A stretch of DNA of 64,000 nucleotides, from positions 124,001-188,000 of the forward strand of contig WTXD01000046.1 of assembly GCA_022496205.1 (NCBI GenBank), in the 5' to 3' direction. Each line of letters opens with the position of its first letter. The stretch's first letter is position 1. Of the stretch, positions 23,603 to 34,665 are shown one piece after another. The position numbers and the translations under genes were made by a program. This DNA comes from Gloeopeniophorella convolvens. Lineage: Eukaryota > Basidiomycota > Agaricomycetes > Russulales. The notes under the pieces were generated by a model, which had not been told where the DNA came from, searched no databases, and saw nothing but the letters and a program-made list of their open reading frames with translations.

Positions 23603-24460
23603 GTTTGTGTATTGAGAGATAGGGGAGAGAACTGGAGACTCCAGAGGGAAGTCATGGGTTTTTATGCGAATTGAGGATTGTGGCTTGGGAGGTCAACCTG
23701 ACACAAGCACAAGGGGAAAAACGCTAGCGAGCCACGATGGTCCATGCAACACACACGTCCGTGTCCCAGGTGTCGCAGTGGCAGACAATGCGAATGCGGA
23801 TGTCCCGGTTTAACCGTTACGCGAGATGCCCAGAGCAACCGTCGACTTCATAGTTGCACCCAGCCAAAGGGCAACGAGAATTTTTCGACAGGAAACGTTG
23901 CGATGTCGAGACTAGCCGCCAATTCGTGGATCATGGGTATACTGACTCCGCTCAGGCCAGACAAAGTTGCTCTCTGCTCTGCTGGAGAAGCGTGGGAGAT
24001 AATTATGTAATCTAGTATGACGGAAAGATCCGTAGGGACACCACCGCGCGCCGCGTGTCTGCGCTTCAGCTTCAGATATCGACACAACGCAGGATTGAGT
24101 GTTGACCTTCAAGTCACTGCCTGTCGTCCCGGTTTCGAAGCTCGAGGTCCGAGAAGGCGTCCGTCTTGTGCCGTTGTCCCTACCAAGATGGGCACTCCTT
24201 TTCCAATAGATTATACACACCAACCTCCATGTCACCGGCGGTGTCTTCGAGTCCAACAATGCAGTCTACGAGCAGAATATTATGCGCGAGATTCGCTTGA
24301 AGACGAACCGGGAGGTGCTCGGCAAACTCGACAGATTGCTTGATGTACGTTCGGGCTACTGGATACTTACTAGTCTCCGCACAGACATCATTTAAGCTCA
24401 TATGGTGAAAAGGGTTTACGCCTGCGTCACCGACGGTGACTTGGTCAAGCCTGGTCAAAG
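23560..24460. repeat. Duplicated divergent-promoter module, copy A
   Basis: Direct repeat of 27320-28235. Shared blocks in the same order include GAATCGCTGCTTGACATGTT, GAGATAGGGGAGAGAACTG, AACGCTAGCGAGCCACGATG, CAGCCAAAGGGCAA, AAGCTCGAGGTC, CCCTACCAAGATGGGCAC and a coding patch IMREI..KTNRE.L.KLD. Identity is high in blocks with small indels between them. Confidence 0.75.
24188..24420 (+). pseudogene. Truncated 5' end of an HNH-nuclease gene (copy A)
   Basis: An ATG (MGTPFPIDYTH, 24188) and a following open patch in another frame (FESNNAVYEQNIMREIRLK then NREVLGKLDRLLD) match the 5' end of the HNH gene at 27946-28230. The patch runs into a stop and no HNH domain follows before the OYE gene. 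This is a relic of the duplicated module; it may still be transcribed from the retained promoter. Confidence 0.55.
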
Positions 24461-24703
24461 TTTGACGAGAGTTTCCTCCGTTGCTGTATGACGTCTTAAA
24501 GAGGAAGTCGAACTCCAGTCACAAACGCAGCGTGCAAAAACTCCACAGCAGCCCGTATAAACAATGCTGAAATTTGTCCCGTGTCATTCAGAAGTATGGT
24601 AAAGGTAGGTGTAGTACACCTGGAATCCGGCTTGATTACATGTAACGCTCTAGATCTATAGGCTGCATCTTGCTTGTCAAACAGTGGCTGCGTCGAGACG
24701 ACC

Positions 24704-26017
24704 TTAGGCAGCCGCAGGCGAAACCGCAATCTCAGTAGTGAACGGATAGTCCGTGTATCCTTCTGCTCGAGTCCCCGCCGGCTCGTAGAAACTCGCCCGG
24801 TTGTAAGGGTTCAGCGCAAATTTTTCTTTCAGGCGCAGCGGAAGATCGGGCTGAATTGAACAAGTTAGCATCGGCACCTCACTCGTAACAACGTGTCGAA
24901 CAGTGGGGACACTCACGTTCGAGATGAAGTGTCGGCCAAACGCGACAAGCCCACCGTGCTCTCGCACTAGCTCGGTGGCCGTGTCGCGCTTGAGCCCGCC
25001 CGCCGCGATGTACGGCCGCGCGCCCCACGCGCGGCGCAGGAACGCGTTCGAGTGGACCGCGTTCTCGGGGGTCGGCTCTGCCTCTGCGACCCCATCGATG
25101 CGCGGCTCTACAGCGTGCAGGTACGCAAAGTCCGGGTGCGCGTGGCGGATATGCTCGACAAACGCGGCGAACGTCGGCTCGGGGTCCTCCATGCCCATGC
25201 CTGCCAGCACGCATCAGCCCCGATCGCACAGCACCCGCGACGCGGGGGCAGAGCCGTACCTAGAAACCGGGACCACGGGCTGATGCGGATGCCGGTGCGC
25301 GCCGCGCCGACGGCGCGCACGACCGCGTCGACGACCGCGAGTGGGAAGCGCACGCGATTCTCGATCGAGCCGCCGTACGCGTCCGTACGCGTGTTGCTCA
25401 CGGTCTGCAGGAACTGGTCGAGCAGGTATCCATGCGCAGAATGCACCTCAACGCCGTCGAACCCCGCCGCGATCGCGTTGCGCGCCGCCTGCGCGTACAG
25501 CGTGACGTACTCCTCGATCTCGGCCGCCGTGAGCGCGCGTGGGACCGCTCCGCCGGCGGTGTGGGGCACGGCGCTCGGGCCGACGAGATCGTAGGGGCCC
25601 TCTTGCTTGAGCACGCCTGGATCCGCTGCGCGGCCGAGCGCCCAGAGCTGGAGGAACATGTACGAGCCCTTGGCGTGCACCGCATCTGTGACCTTTCGTG
25701 TGCGTTAGGCGACTCGCGAACAACGATACTCGGAGCGAGAGGGCACGAACTGCTTTCCAGCTAGCGATCTGTGCGTCGTTCCAGATGCCCGGGACGTGGG
25801 GCATCCCGCCCGCCTGCGGCGCGATGAACGTCGCCTCGCTGATGATAAGCGTGCCGGGCGTGCTGGCGCGCTGCTCGTAGTAGGTCTTGGCGACTTTCCC
25901 GTGGACGTGGTCCTTGTCGGCGCGTTGTCGCGTTAGAGGCGCCATGACGATGCGGTGCTGGAGGTCGACGTTGCCGACGCGGGTGGGCTGGAAGAGGGGC
26001 GATACTGAGGAGGACAT
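24704..26017 (-). CDS. Old yellow enzyme family flavin oxidoreductase 1
   Basis: FMN-dependent NADPH dehydrogenase/ene-reductase with TIM-barrel fold. Exons 25751-26017, 25260-25692, 24917-25200 and 24704-24850 give 376 residues in phase. Motifs: LFQPTRVGNVDLQHRIVMAP (FMN-binding start), QLWALGR, GFDGVEVHSAHGYLLDQFLQ (active-site H-x2-H), SNTRTDAYGGSIENRVRF, RPYIAAGG and LVAFGRHFISNPDLP. The active-site pair is His-His here but His-Asn in the second copy at 41.5 kb. Gene, introns and promoter are an inverted duplicate of that copy. A TATTAAA-like element sits on the minus strand at about 26105-26112. Substrate not deducible. Confidence 0.93.
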
Positions 26018-27037
26018 AATACTCCCAAAGTAGGAAGCACTGGATAAAGGGGAGAAGTAGATGTTGGTAGATCGTTGACCGAAAGCTGCCTGAGATTTTC
26101 ACCGGCTTTAATACTCCAGGCAGGAGCCCTGACTCAGTGACCCTGTATCTCTTACCTGAGACCGCACAAGTTGTCTTGCCCACAGAGGCCGTCCGCGATG
26201 GTGCCTCGCCGTGGTTGGTAAGAGCCCCCACTGCCAGTCCAGCGGCGCTTTGTCATAATCAGGAAGAAAGATAGACCCAGGGGAGCACATAGCGGGCCCC
26301 ACAGAATGTCGAGAGTAATTATTGAGAATCCATGACCAAGCTAGGATGGGGTCACCTGGAGGCGCCCCGCCTCACCGCCGTCGGAGCTCTCGCACCGACC
26401 CGAGGCACTTTTGCCTCGAAGGTTCTCGTTGAACGGACGAGAGAGAAACGACGCGAGCATCTGTATTCGCAGCAAACACCGTGCGTTTGCTCAACGTAGA
26501 TACACTCTTGTTGTACTAGATAAGAGTCCATAATGAGAACAGACAAGTTATTGGGTGCCGTGCGCACGCCCAGAGCTTGCGCGTATGGGACATCGACGGA
26601 GGGAGAGACTCAACCAAAGGAGAGCGTGGGAACAGCTCAAGCATGCACAAGATCTCTGATTGCAACGGTTCTATGTGCCAATAGATTGTTTGTCATATAC
26701 CGACCCCACTTCTGATAAATCATACAAACGGCTCGGGAGATATAGCCTGATCTCCGTCAGGTTGTGAATGTCGGCAGGGGAACGATAGAAGACGGCTACA
26801 TTGATGGCCCCGGGCCAAAGATCAAGTAGTATGCTGACGACATCTTATACGTACGCCCAGGCCAAATGAGACGAGGGTGAGCAGAAGCTCACCAAACGTA
26901 GTCACGATGCGGTTCCCGACTACGAGTCCGAGCATGCGCGTGAACCATGGAGTGGGGCTCGTAATACAAAGTTGAGGGTAACGATCCCTCGCAGTGACCG
27001 TGCCAGCCGGCGAGTGCGAAGCTGTTCTGAGGGTTCG
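26018..27037. other. OYE-1 promoter and intergenic region
   Basis: About 26018-26290 aligns, inverted, with the OYE-2 promoter (41240-41501), for example TCTATCTTTCTTCCTGATT and CCGCTGGACT in the same order. The remainder has no recognised feature. Confidence 0.6.
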
Positions 27038-27355
27038 TTAAATAGGGCTTCTCGAGTGCCGAGGTCGGGATTCACGCGGGCTCGGCGCTTCTCGGCATCG
27101 AACATGCTGGATTACTAATGGCAGAGTCAGTTTGAGATGAGACCAATCGACGCGCCCGAGCAGATGTTGTGTGGCGTCCCGCGCGCGACCGTAATAATTT
27201 CTGCTGGTGCGTCGATCGGCAAGGTCAACAGAGGTGCCCGGTACCCAACCAAGACGAATGATTCGTTGAACTATCGGCGGCCCGCTCGAGACGGCAGATC
27301 CTTTAGCTTCGACATTGTCGATGGTGGTTGCACGCACAGAATCGCTGCTCGACAT
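27038..27355 (-). pseudogene. 5' remnant of a DUF7330-c-like gene (copy B)
   Basis: Starts MSSSDSVRATT at 27355, matching DUF7330-c (MSSSDS, then TTPSI). Patches KGSA and WVPG are shared. The intron that follows MSSSDS in copy A appears collapsed: GTGCGTGCA runs straight into ACCACC. The frame then loses similarity, and the LPxDFxG core is absent in the 1 kb downstream. Most likely a decayed copy. Confidence 0.5.
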
Positions 27356-28235
27356 GTTTGTATAGAGAGAGATAGGGGAGAGAACTGAAGATTTCGGAGG
27401 AAAACCGTGGCTTGGGAGGCCAACCTAGGGGAAACACAACAGGAAAAACGCTAGCGAGCCACGATGGTCCGTGCAACACAGACAAAGCGAACGCAGAGGT
27501 CCCGGTTCAACCGTTGCGCGGGATATCCAGGGTAACTGTCAGCTTCATGCACTCAGCCAAAGGGCAAGTTTGTAGCGAGACTTCTTTGACAGTATGAAAC
27601 TGCAATGTCAAGGTACGCCACCAAAGTTCGTGGATGGGTGTACCAGGCGCTACCAGGCGTTGCTTCGCTGCCAGGGGGCTGCCAAGAGAGGCTGCCAGTG
27701 GGAGAAGCTAGGAGAAGCTGGGATGATGATTATATAATCTAGAACTCGGACGGAGGGATCCGACGTCACATTCACAGGCCGCGCCGTGCTTCTGTCAGCG
27801 CTTCGACAGTTTCATATGATCGACACTGGCTGCAACCCCTTTCCAACGCGGGAGCGAGCATTTGCCTTGCCACCGCTTTGTCGTCCCGTTTTCTAAGCTC
27901 GAGGTCTGGGAAGGTGCCCGTTCTGTGGTCACTATCCCTACCAAGATGGGCACCCCTCTCCCAACAGACTACACTCACGCCAGCCCTAATGTCGTCAGCG
28001 CCTTCCAACGATGCAGAAAATCATGCGTGAAATTTCGTCGGAGACGAACCGGAAGACCCTCGATAAACTCGACAAGGACTTGATGCATGTTCGGATTACT
28101 GGATATCTGTTGGTACACGCTCCTACAGACACCGCTTTGGCTCACATGGTGAGATCTATTCACTCGTGCAAGACGGACGAAGACTTGGTCGAGACTGGCC
28201 GATTTTTTGATGAGAACTTCCTTCGCTGGTGTATG
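27320..28235. repeat. Duplicated divergent-promoter module, copy B
   Basis: Partner of 23560-24460. The DUF7330-type ATG (27355) and the MGTP ATG (27946) are 591 bp apart versus 586 bp in copy A, so spacing has been kept. In copy B the right-hand (HNH) gene is complete and the left-hand gene has decayed. Confidence 0.75.
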
Positions 28236-29238
28236 TATAGTATCCTGACCCAATAAGCCGACGACGGACTTACGTTCATGTGTTAATTCAGTCCGAAAGT
28301 TCCCCGTCCCAACGTACAAGTGGTCACACGACGTCTCGCGACCATCGTGTAATAATACTCAGGAACTCGTCAAGGCGATGCTTGTTCACACCCCACAAAA
28401 CCACTCGCAGGCCAAACAGAGTGTGCGTCACACACCCTTCGCGACGAATTGTGCCTAAATTTGACATCCTCACAGGCCTTGGCTCGCGACAACTTCCGAT
28501 GTGTTTTCACTGGGGCCATAAACCAAGGGATATTCATCAACCACTATGCCCTTTTCAGCGATCCTTCCGAGTTCGAAGCGGATGTCACGGAATGTTGCCA
28601 CGTTATACCGGAAGGAATAAACAGTTTCTCCGTCAGAGAGGTAGACGACGAGGTAGCCAGAAAGTCATCTCCAAAACAGGACTGACGCCGCCTCAGATGA
28701 GTTCCTCAGCGAATGTCTGGACTATCTTCAGACACCTTGGCTATCCGAACTTTGTTGACGAACTTGTTGGCGCTGGCGTTTACTCGTTGACCAACACCCT
28801 CACCATGAAAGTGCGTCTCCGCCTCCATTTCGACAGACTGACGCTCTGGCTTGACGCTACTGTAAGTCGAAGAAGTTTGCAATCCGATCTTCCGGGGCAG
28901 CTCACTTGGCTTACCAGAACATCCCTAACCGATACAAAGTTTGCACGGCCGGGGGTGCTATTGCTGAAACGATCTTCCACCACGCAAAGGCTCGAGAGTT
29001 TGTGGAGTTCACCTCTACGGACGCCTCGCTGGCTCTCCCTTCTGCGGAGTATCTGGCACTTCGTGCTGCATGCTGCAGGGTTGCCATCCTATCCGGCGCA
29101 GCCGACTGGTACAACAAGCTGGAGAAGGATGCTGAAGAACTTGAACTTGGCACTCCTAACGCAAGCTCTACTTTTGCGGACATATTGACCACACGTCTGA
29201 TCCAGCTTGGCGACTTCCGGCGTTCGGTCGGTGTTTGA
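28011..29238 (+). CDS. HNH nuclease-domain protein
   Basis: Five exons 28011-28230, 28292-28422, 28476-28652, 28697-28861 and 28918-29238 join in phase to 337 residues. The N-terminal part is helical (MQKIMREISSETNRKTLDKL). The HNH_2-type domain starts QSALARDNFRCVFTG. It continues with the metal/catalytic ECCHVIPEGIN (His), YSLTNTLTMK (Asn) and RLHFDRLTLW (His with FD), the order typical of the large basidiomycete HNH family. PSAEYLALRAACCRVAILSG is the usual C-terminal signature. An alternative start is MGTPLPTDYTH at 27946 through an unrecognised intron. Biological role of the family is unknown; many members occur per genome. Confidence 0.8.
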
Positions 29239-29501
29239 ACTTGGCCTGAATATTGTGCCCTGTTACAAAAACTAACAGACATGTAGACTACGAACATAGG
29301 TCGTGACTATCCCACTGTCTTCAATTGTAAATTAGATCAGCTTAATCAGACTTCACGTCCATGGGTTGCAATGCAATTCTTACTGTATATTGATGGGGGA
29401 TACAATGAGAACCAGCAGACTTAGATGCGTAGTTCAACACGAGAGGATCAATTGTGTATATGGTGTAGTCTTTCTAGCAGCGCAACTCGGACTTCATGCC
29501 G

Positions 29502-30768
29502 TCATGGAGCTTTTCCCTTCTTCGGGGTATCTAGGAACGATTCAGTTCCACGAACTCGGAGATAAGAGGGGACAGAGGCACTCACTGCTCGGCGAGGGTG
29601 TCCTGGACAGCCCTCCCTTTCCAGCACCTGCGACCCGTGCAGCCAGCTCCTTCTCCAACATCTCGCCTTCACTCGTGCTGAGCACAGGTATGGGCACCGT
29701 CAGCGCCGCGGCCGTCTTGGCGGGCTTCTCCTGCGCAGCCCCCAGGGCGAACGCGCGCACGGTGCGGGTTGTGAATAGCGCCGCGAGGACGACGACACAC
29801 GCAGCGCGAGCGGTATCCGCGTCCAGGGGAACTACCACGCCCTCCGAGCCAGTACCATCGGGTTTCGCTGACGCAAACGAGAGCTCCGCGAGGCCGAGAG
29901 GTGAGAAGAAAGAGAACAGGAGCGCATGGAGGTAGGCGAAGAACGGTTGGGCGTGCGTCAGTGTGGCGTATAGACCGGTTACAAGGGGGGCAACCCATAG
30001 ATCCGTGGTGGTCCAGCCGTAGGGCAGCAATTCCGGGGGCGTCGTAAGTGCCATTGGAGTCGGGCGCAGCATCGAAAGAAGGTTCACGAAGAACGGTCCG
30101 CCGTTTGCAGCGATCTGATACCCGGTAAGTGGAGCTGAGTGCCCGAAAGCAGAGTTGTACGTACAAGAGCAGTCAGCAGCAGCGTGTATGGTGACGTTGA
30201 TATCGCTGGCGAGGCGTGCGACGTGACCATGGGCGGAACGAAGTTGCATAGAAGCAGGCACGCGTCAGCGCATCGAGCGCGGACAGGGGCAATTCCGTGA
30301 ACAGGGACAGTTGGGGACGCCGGCAGCAGGTCGACGAGCGCGTCGACGCCCACGAAGAGCAGGGGTATGCGCAGATACCATGAAGGAGGCTGCACGCCCA
30401 ACCAGGCGCTGCAACGAGTGGGTGAGAACGGATCAGATCAAGATGACGCCAAGAGGAAAAGACAACGCACAGACGAGGGCTCTCCACCGTAAACCATCAT
30501 GAGAGACGTGGCAAAGTTCCGAGCACGACTGCGCGGCTCGGGTGGCTCTATCGCGGCCTGCTCCTTCCCCGATCGCCCGCCCTTGGTGGACGATCTTCTT
30601 GACGTGCTCATTGTGGAAGAGCTCGCGCAGCTGGCGAAGGATGAGCGCCAATCGGAAAGCGCCAGCGACGTCGAGCGTGGATACGGGGGCGCCGAGCCAC
30701 GCAAGCGCAGGGACGGGCTGGAGCGTATAGTCGTACAAAGCGATGATGGAGGCAAGAGCGGAAGCCAT
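29502..30768 (-). pseudogene. Polytopic membrane protein, decaying copy A
   Basis: Homologous over its length to the gene at 32918-34199: YDYTLQPVPALAWLG, LRQLRELFHNEH, HASPAISTSPYTLLLTAL, ALTTPPELLPYGWTTTDLW. Start ATG 30768, end TPKKGKAP at 29502. The frame is damaged in three places. There is an extra base near 30591 (AAGATC-G-TCCACC). The second exon's acceptor frame does not match, one C fewer than in copy B's APWLG. A patch around 30250-30312 is read out of frame and then restored, replacing the family's TELPL segment. I call it a pseudogene, though sequence errors could mimic some of this. Several hydrophobic helices remain. Function unknown. Confidence 0.55.
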
Positions 30769-31071
30769 GTCGTGCCGCGCGTCTCGTGGTCGGCCGCGAG
30801 GCGTCACTTATCCTGGTAAGAGGGGACGGAGGCGAGTGCAGGGGCGGCGTCTTTCCTTGCCTTTTGTTGGACGGTGCAGGGCAGCTGCCGCGTGCGCTGA
30901 GTGAGCTTGACCGGAGTCCGGATCAGCGAGCCTTTACGCGACACAATGATGCGTCACGTGCGCGTTACGCCTCGCCAGAACGCGTCGCGCCTCGGCGTCG
31001 CGTGCCATTGTTCCTGGGTTGCTTCTTCCCACCACGCGCCGTTGTCTCGCTGCACCGCCCCTGGCGCTTCC

Positions 31072-32557
31072 ATGGCCAGGCTCGATCTCCAAGAGCTGCT
31101 CGACAGCGCAGACGTCCAGGACCCTACGGACTTCCCTCCCCCGTCCACGGCCCCTGGCCTTCGGGCGCTCGACAGCGCACTGCGTTGTAAGATATGCCAG
31201 GAGCTCTATGATGCGCCAATCGTGCTCGCGTGCGGACACTGCTTTTGCTCTCTTGTACGACGAATTAAACTGGTTGCATGTGCTCGTCTTGAATATTGTC
31301 TCCTGTAGTGTGCACGCAACCAGCTCAGCGAGAAGCCGGCATGTCCCACCTGTTGGAAGGAGGCCACTGTGAGTGGCTTCCGCCTCAACCCAGCCATGGA
31401 AGAGGCCGTCACAGCATGGAAGGACGCAAGGCATGTCGCGTACGACTCTGTGTGAGAAGGCGTTTTGATGCAAACCAATGCCCGCAGGCGCTTCGTACTT
31501 CGCATGGTGAAGGATGCATTACAAGCACAATTATCGACCTCAGCACCAGATCCGACACGACCTGTCAAGAGGCGCAGACACGATACCGAGTCGCCAGAAA
31601 GCATCGCAGGGCCGTCCTCGCCGCGCAAGCCGCCGCGCAGCTCCAAGCCTGCCTCCAAGCGACAGAGCCCCTTCAACGTAGACGCGTCTGATGATGACAT
31701 TCAAGGCGACGGCCACATCGAATGCCCAGTCTGTGCGAAACGCGTGCCATTAGGCAGGATTAACGAGCACCTGGACAACGGCTGTAGCTCCTCGTCCAAC
31801 AAAAGCACACCCTCGAGCAGTTCCAAGCAGAAAGATGCGTGGTCGAAGCTCCTGGATGGGAAGAAGAGCAGCAAAGAGAAGTACGCCTTGTACCGCACTG
31901 CACCGTTCCGACCTCCTCATTGAACGTCTTCAGAGGGAAGGCTGCGGAGGCGGAGCCTGTTGATCCCAGCCCGCTCCCCAAGGCATCGTACACGGTCCTC
32001 AAGGACAAGCAGATCCGTGACCTCCTCTCTGCGCATGATCTCGCAACTGTCGGGGACCGTGCCCAGCTGATTGCTCGTCACGAACGGTCGGTCCACACGA
32101 TGTAGTCAGACCAGGGAAGTTGGTACTAATTCCCATGATCAGTTGGGTCTCGCTGTACAACGCGAACCTCGACCGCAGCCCAGCAGCTCGTAAGCGGCTG
32201 GCTGAGCTACGACAGGAGATGCGACGCTGGGAAGAGGACCGCCGCGCGTCGAAGAAGGACCCGCTCAAGATTGACGTGGCCGAATATAGAGTGCGTGTTG
32301 ACTTTTGGCGACAATTGTGCCTGCTAAGGACCCGTTCCATACTCCAGCGCGCCAACAAAGCAGAGTTCGACAAACTCGTCGAGCGTGCACGAGCAAAGGC
32401 GAAGCGCGAGCCGTCGAAGCCACCTGACGACTCCGCGGCGTCTGCTACCTTGCCACAGAGGACCCCGAGCAGCACGGGCCGCAGGAAGACGCGTGTGGAA
32501 AGCAGCACGAGCAGCGAGGTCGCCGCGATCGTGGTGGACTCGGATCCCGAAGGGTGA
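31072..32557 (+). CDS. RAD18: RAD18, RING E3 ubiquitin ligase of post-replication repair
   Basis: Monoubiquitinates PCNA with RAD6 at stalled forks. Exons 31072-31254, 31309-31439, 31488-31880, 31934-32086, 32143-32290 and 32348-32557 give 405 residues. The RING spans about residues 38-77 (LRCKICQELYDAPIVLACGH, CFCSLC, CPTCWKEA). The UBZ4 zinc finger is about 180-205 (IECPVCAKR...HLDNGC). A SAP domain follows (KDKQIRDLLSAHDLATVGDR, LIARHERWVSLYNANLD). RAD6-binding-region-like basic helices (ARKRLAELRQEMRRWEEDR) precede a Ser-rich acidic tail ending VDSDPEG. Full length and intact. The exon 2 end could instead use a GC donor eight bases earlier; I prefer GTACGA. Confidence 0.95.
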
Positions 32558-32917
32558 TGCCCGCATGCGCTGTCGTACTTGTTGGGTCTGTACATCTTGT
32601 CTCGTCGCTCTCTCCTATAATACACCGCTTTGACATCTGACTCTACATGGATAAGTCGCCCACTGGTCCCACACTCGCACTTGGTGACGTGGAGACAGTC
32701 GTGGCCAAGTCGAGGTCCGAATTAGGAAGCGTGGCCTCGTCATGCCCGAGTCGCGCAGGCTCGCGTAATGCCACGCGCGCGCAATGCGCTTGATCAGCCA
32801 GGCCGGCCTGCTCCCAACAACGACGACAACGGCACCAGCGCGCATATAATGCTCTCGCCCCTTCTCTGACTCTCCACTTGAACCCCTCCTCACTGACGCC
32901 CAGGCACAGCCCTCACT

Positions 32918-34199
32918 ATGCCTGCAGCGCTCGCACCCATCGTCACCTTCTACGACTACGCCCTGCAGCCGGTCCCTGCGCTCGCGTGGCTCGGCGTGCC
33001 CGTCTCCGCGCTCGAAGTGGCAGGCGCGCTCCGCGTTGCGCTGCTTCTCCGCCAGCTGCGCGAGCTCTTTCACAAGCAGCACGCAGCGAAGATCTCCGCA
33101 GCCACCAAGGCGCGGAACGGGAAGGGCGCCGGGAAGGAGAGCGTGGCGCTCGAGCCGATCGAGCCGCGGAGCCGCGTGCGCGACTTTGCGGCGACGCTGG
33201 TGATGGTGTTCGGCGGTGAAGCCGTCGTCGGTGCGTCTTGGCCTTCTCTTCAGTGCGACCTGCGCTGACCCTGCTCCCTGGCACCTGCGCACTAGCGCCC
33301 TGGCTCGGCCTGCGGCCCTCGTTCTTCGTGTCGAGCACCTACCCCTCCCTGTTCCTCGGCGCACACGTGCTCGTCGACCTCCTCCCGGCCGTCCCCGAAC
33401 AGACCCTGCTCACCGAGCTCCCGCTGACGCTCGTCCACGCGCTCTTCCGCATGCTCCTGCTGTGCAACGTCATCCCGCGCATCGTCACGACGCACGCCTC
33501 GCCGGCCATCGCGACGTCGCCCTACACGCTGCTCCTCACCGCACTCGTACGTGTCCTGCCCCATGATCCCGTCGCACCAGACCGCGGCTGACCACCCGCG
33601 CAGCTCCAGCCCAACGGCGGGCCGCTCATCGCGAACACGCTCGCGCTGCTCCGCCCGACGCCGTGCGCCTCACGACGCCGCCCGAGCTGCTCCCGTACGG
33701 CTGGACCGCGACGGACCTCTGGGCAGCGCCACTCGTCACGGGGCTGTACGCGACACTCACGCACGCGCAGCCGTTCTTCGCGCAGCTGCACGCGCTGCTC
33801 TTTGCGTTCTTCGCGCCGCTCGGGCTGGCTGCCGCGGAGGGCGGCAAGGTGGCGCCGGTGGACGCTGCCACGGCGCGCGCGGCGTGTGCGGTGCTGTTGT
33901 GTGGGCTGTACGCCGCCCGTGCGGTGCGGACGTTCGGTCCGGGGCTCTTCGAGCAGGCTGCGCCGGCCAAGGCTCGGAAGGCGGCTGCGCCGAGCGTATC
34001 CGTAACAGCGGAATCGGACGCTAGTCTGGACGAGAAGGCGGGGAATGATCTTGCGGTGCGGGCTACTGGCGTTGAGCCAAAGAGTACTAGGAAGGCTCTC
34101 AGGACACCCTCTTCCAAAGGTAAGCTGTATAGTTCATGTTGACGTCGGAGAGATGCTTAACCTCCTGTAGACGGTCTGAAGAAGAGCAAGGCTCAGTAA
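32918..34199 (+). CDS. Polytopic membrane protein, copy B (unknown family)
   Basis: Starts MPAALAPIVTFYDYALQPVP. Hydrophobic stretches suggest six or seven membrane segments: SALEVAGALRVALLL, FAATLVMVFGGEAVV, FLGAHVLVDLLPAV, LFRMLLLCNVIP, SPYTLLLTAL, LVTGLYATLTHAQPFF, LLFAFFAPLGLAAA, AACAVLLCGLYAAR. Introns follow VVG and TAL, and a last intron precedes DGLKKSKAQ (stop 34197-34199). At about 33661 the frame breaks: RPTP is followed by TGCGCCTCACG, and one base (an A in copy A, giving ATG) is missing. Everything else is in frame, so a sequencing or assembly deletion is likely. The glycine-rich FGGE turn and seven-helix look recall TRIC cation channels, but this is too weak to name it. Confidence 0.7.
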
Positions 34200-34665
34200 C
34201 TGCACTGAATATGTAACAGTGTGCTGTACCTTGGACGATTATCTAGGCATAGACTAATTTATCATGGATAACCCTTGGTTGTGTTGAGCCTGGATCTGTT
34301 TCGTTCGACGTGGACTGTATAGATTAGATTAGATTGCTACTAAGCACCACAATCATGATATCACAGTGCCAAGGCACGACCGTCGTCCTTGTCCTCGCCC
34401 ACCACCCGATCATTGAATATTAAAGTGCCCAACGCCTGGAGCCTACACAAGTTGAGCGAGTAGCTCAAGACCCGAACCGTATGTCGTGCCTCCGCAGCGG
34501 GCGATGCACCGGAAATGCGTCGCCCGGCTGCGACCCTCGCGCGGCGTGCACTGCTCACCGTGCCACGGTAGCCATTGCTCCACACCAGGCGCTGTAGCTC
34601 AAATTTAAGCAGTCCAGCTCCTCCAAACTCAAGCCCAACTCTGGTCACCAACATCCCACAGCACG
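34200..34665. other. Intergenic
   Basis: About 465 bases: 3' flank of the membrane-protein gene and promoter of the senescence-domain gene. No coding or structural feature recognised. Confidence 0.4.

Noticed and set aside
32918..34199. Assignment of the membrane protein to the TRIC cation channel family
   Set aside because: Only a Gly-Gly turn and helix count agree; the diagnostic lysine/glycine pore motif is not visible.
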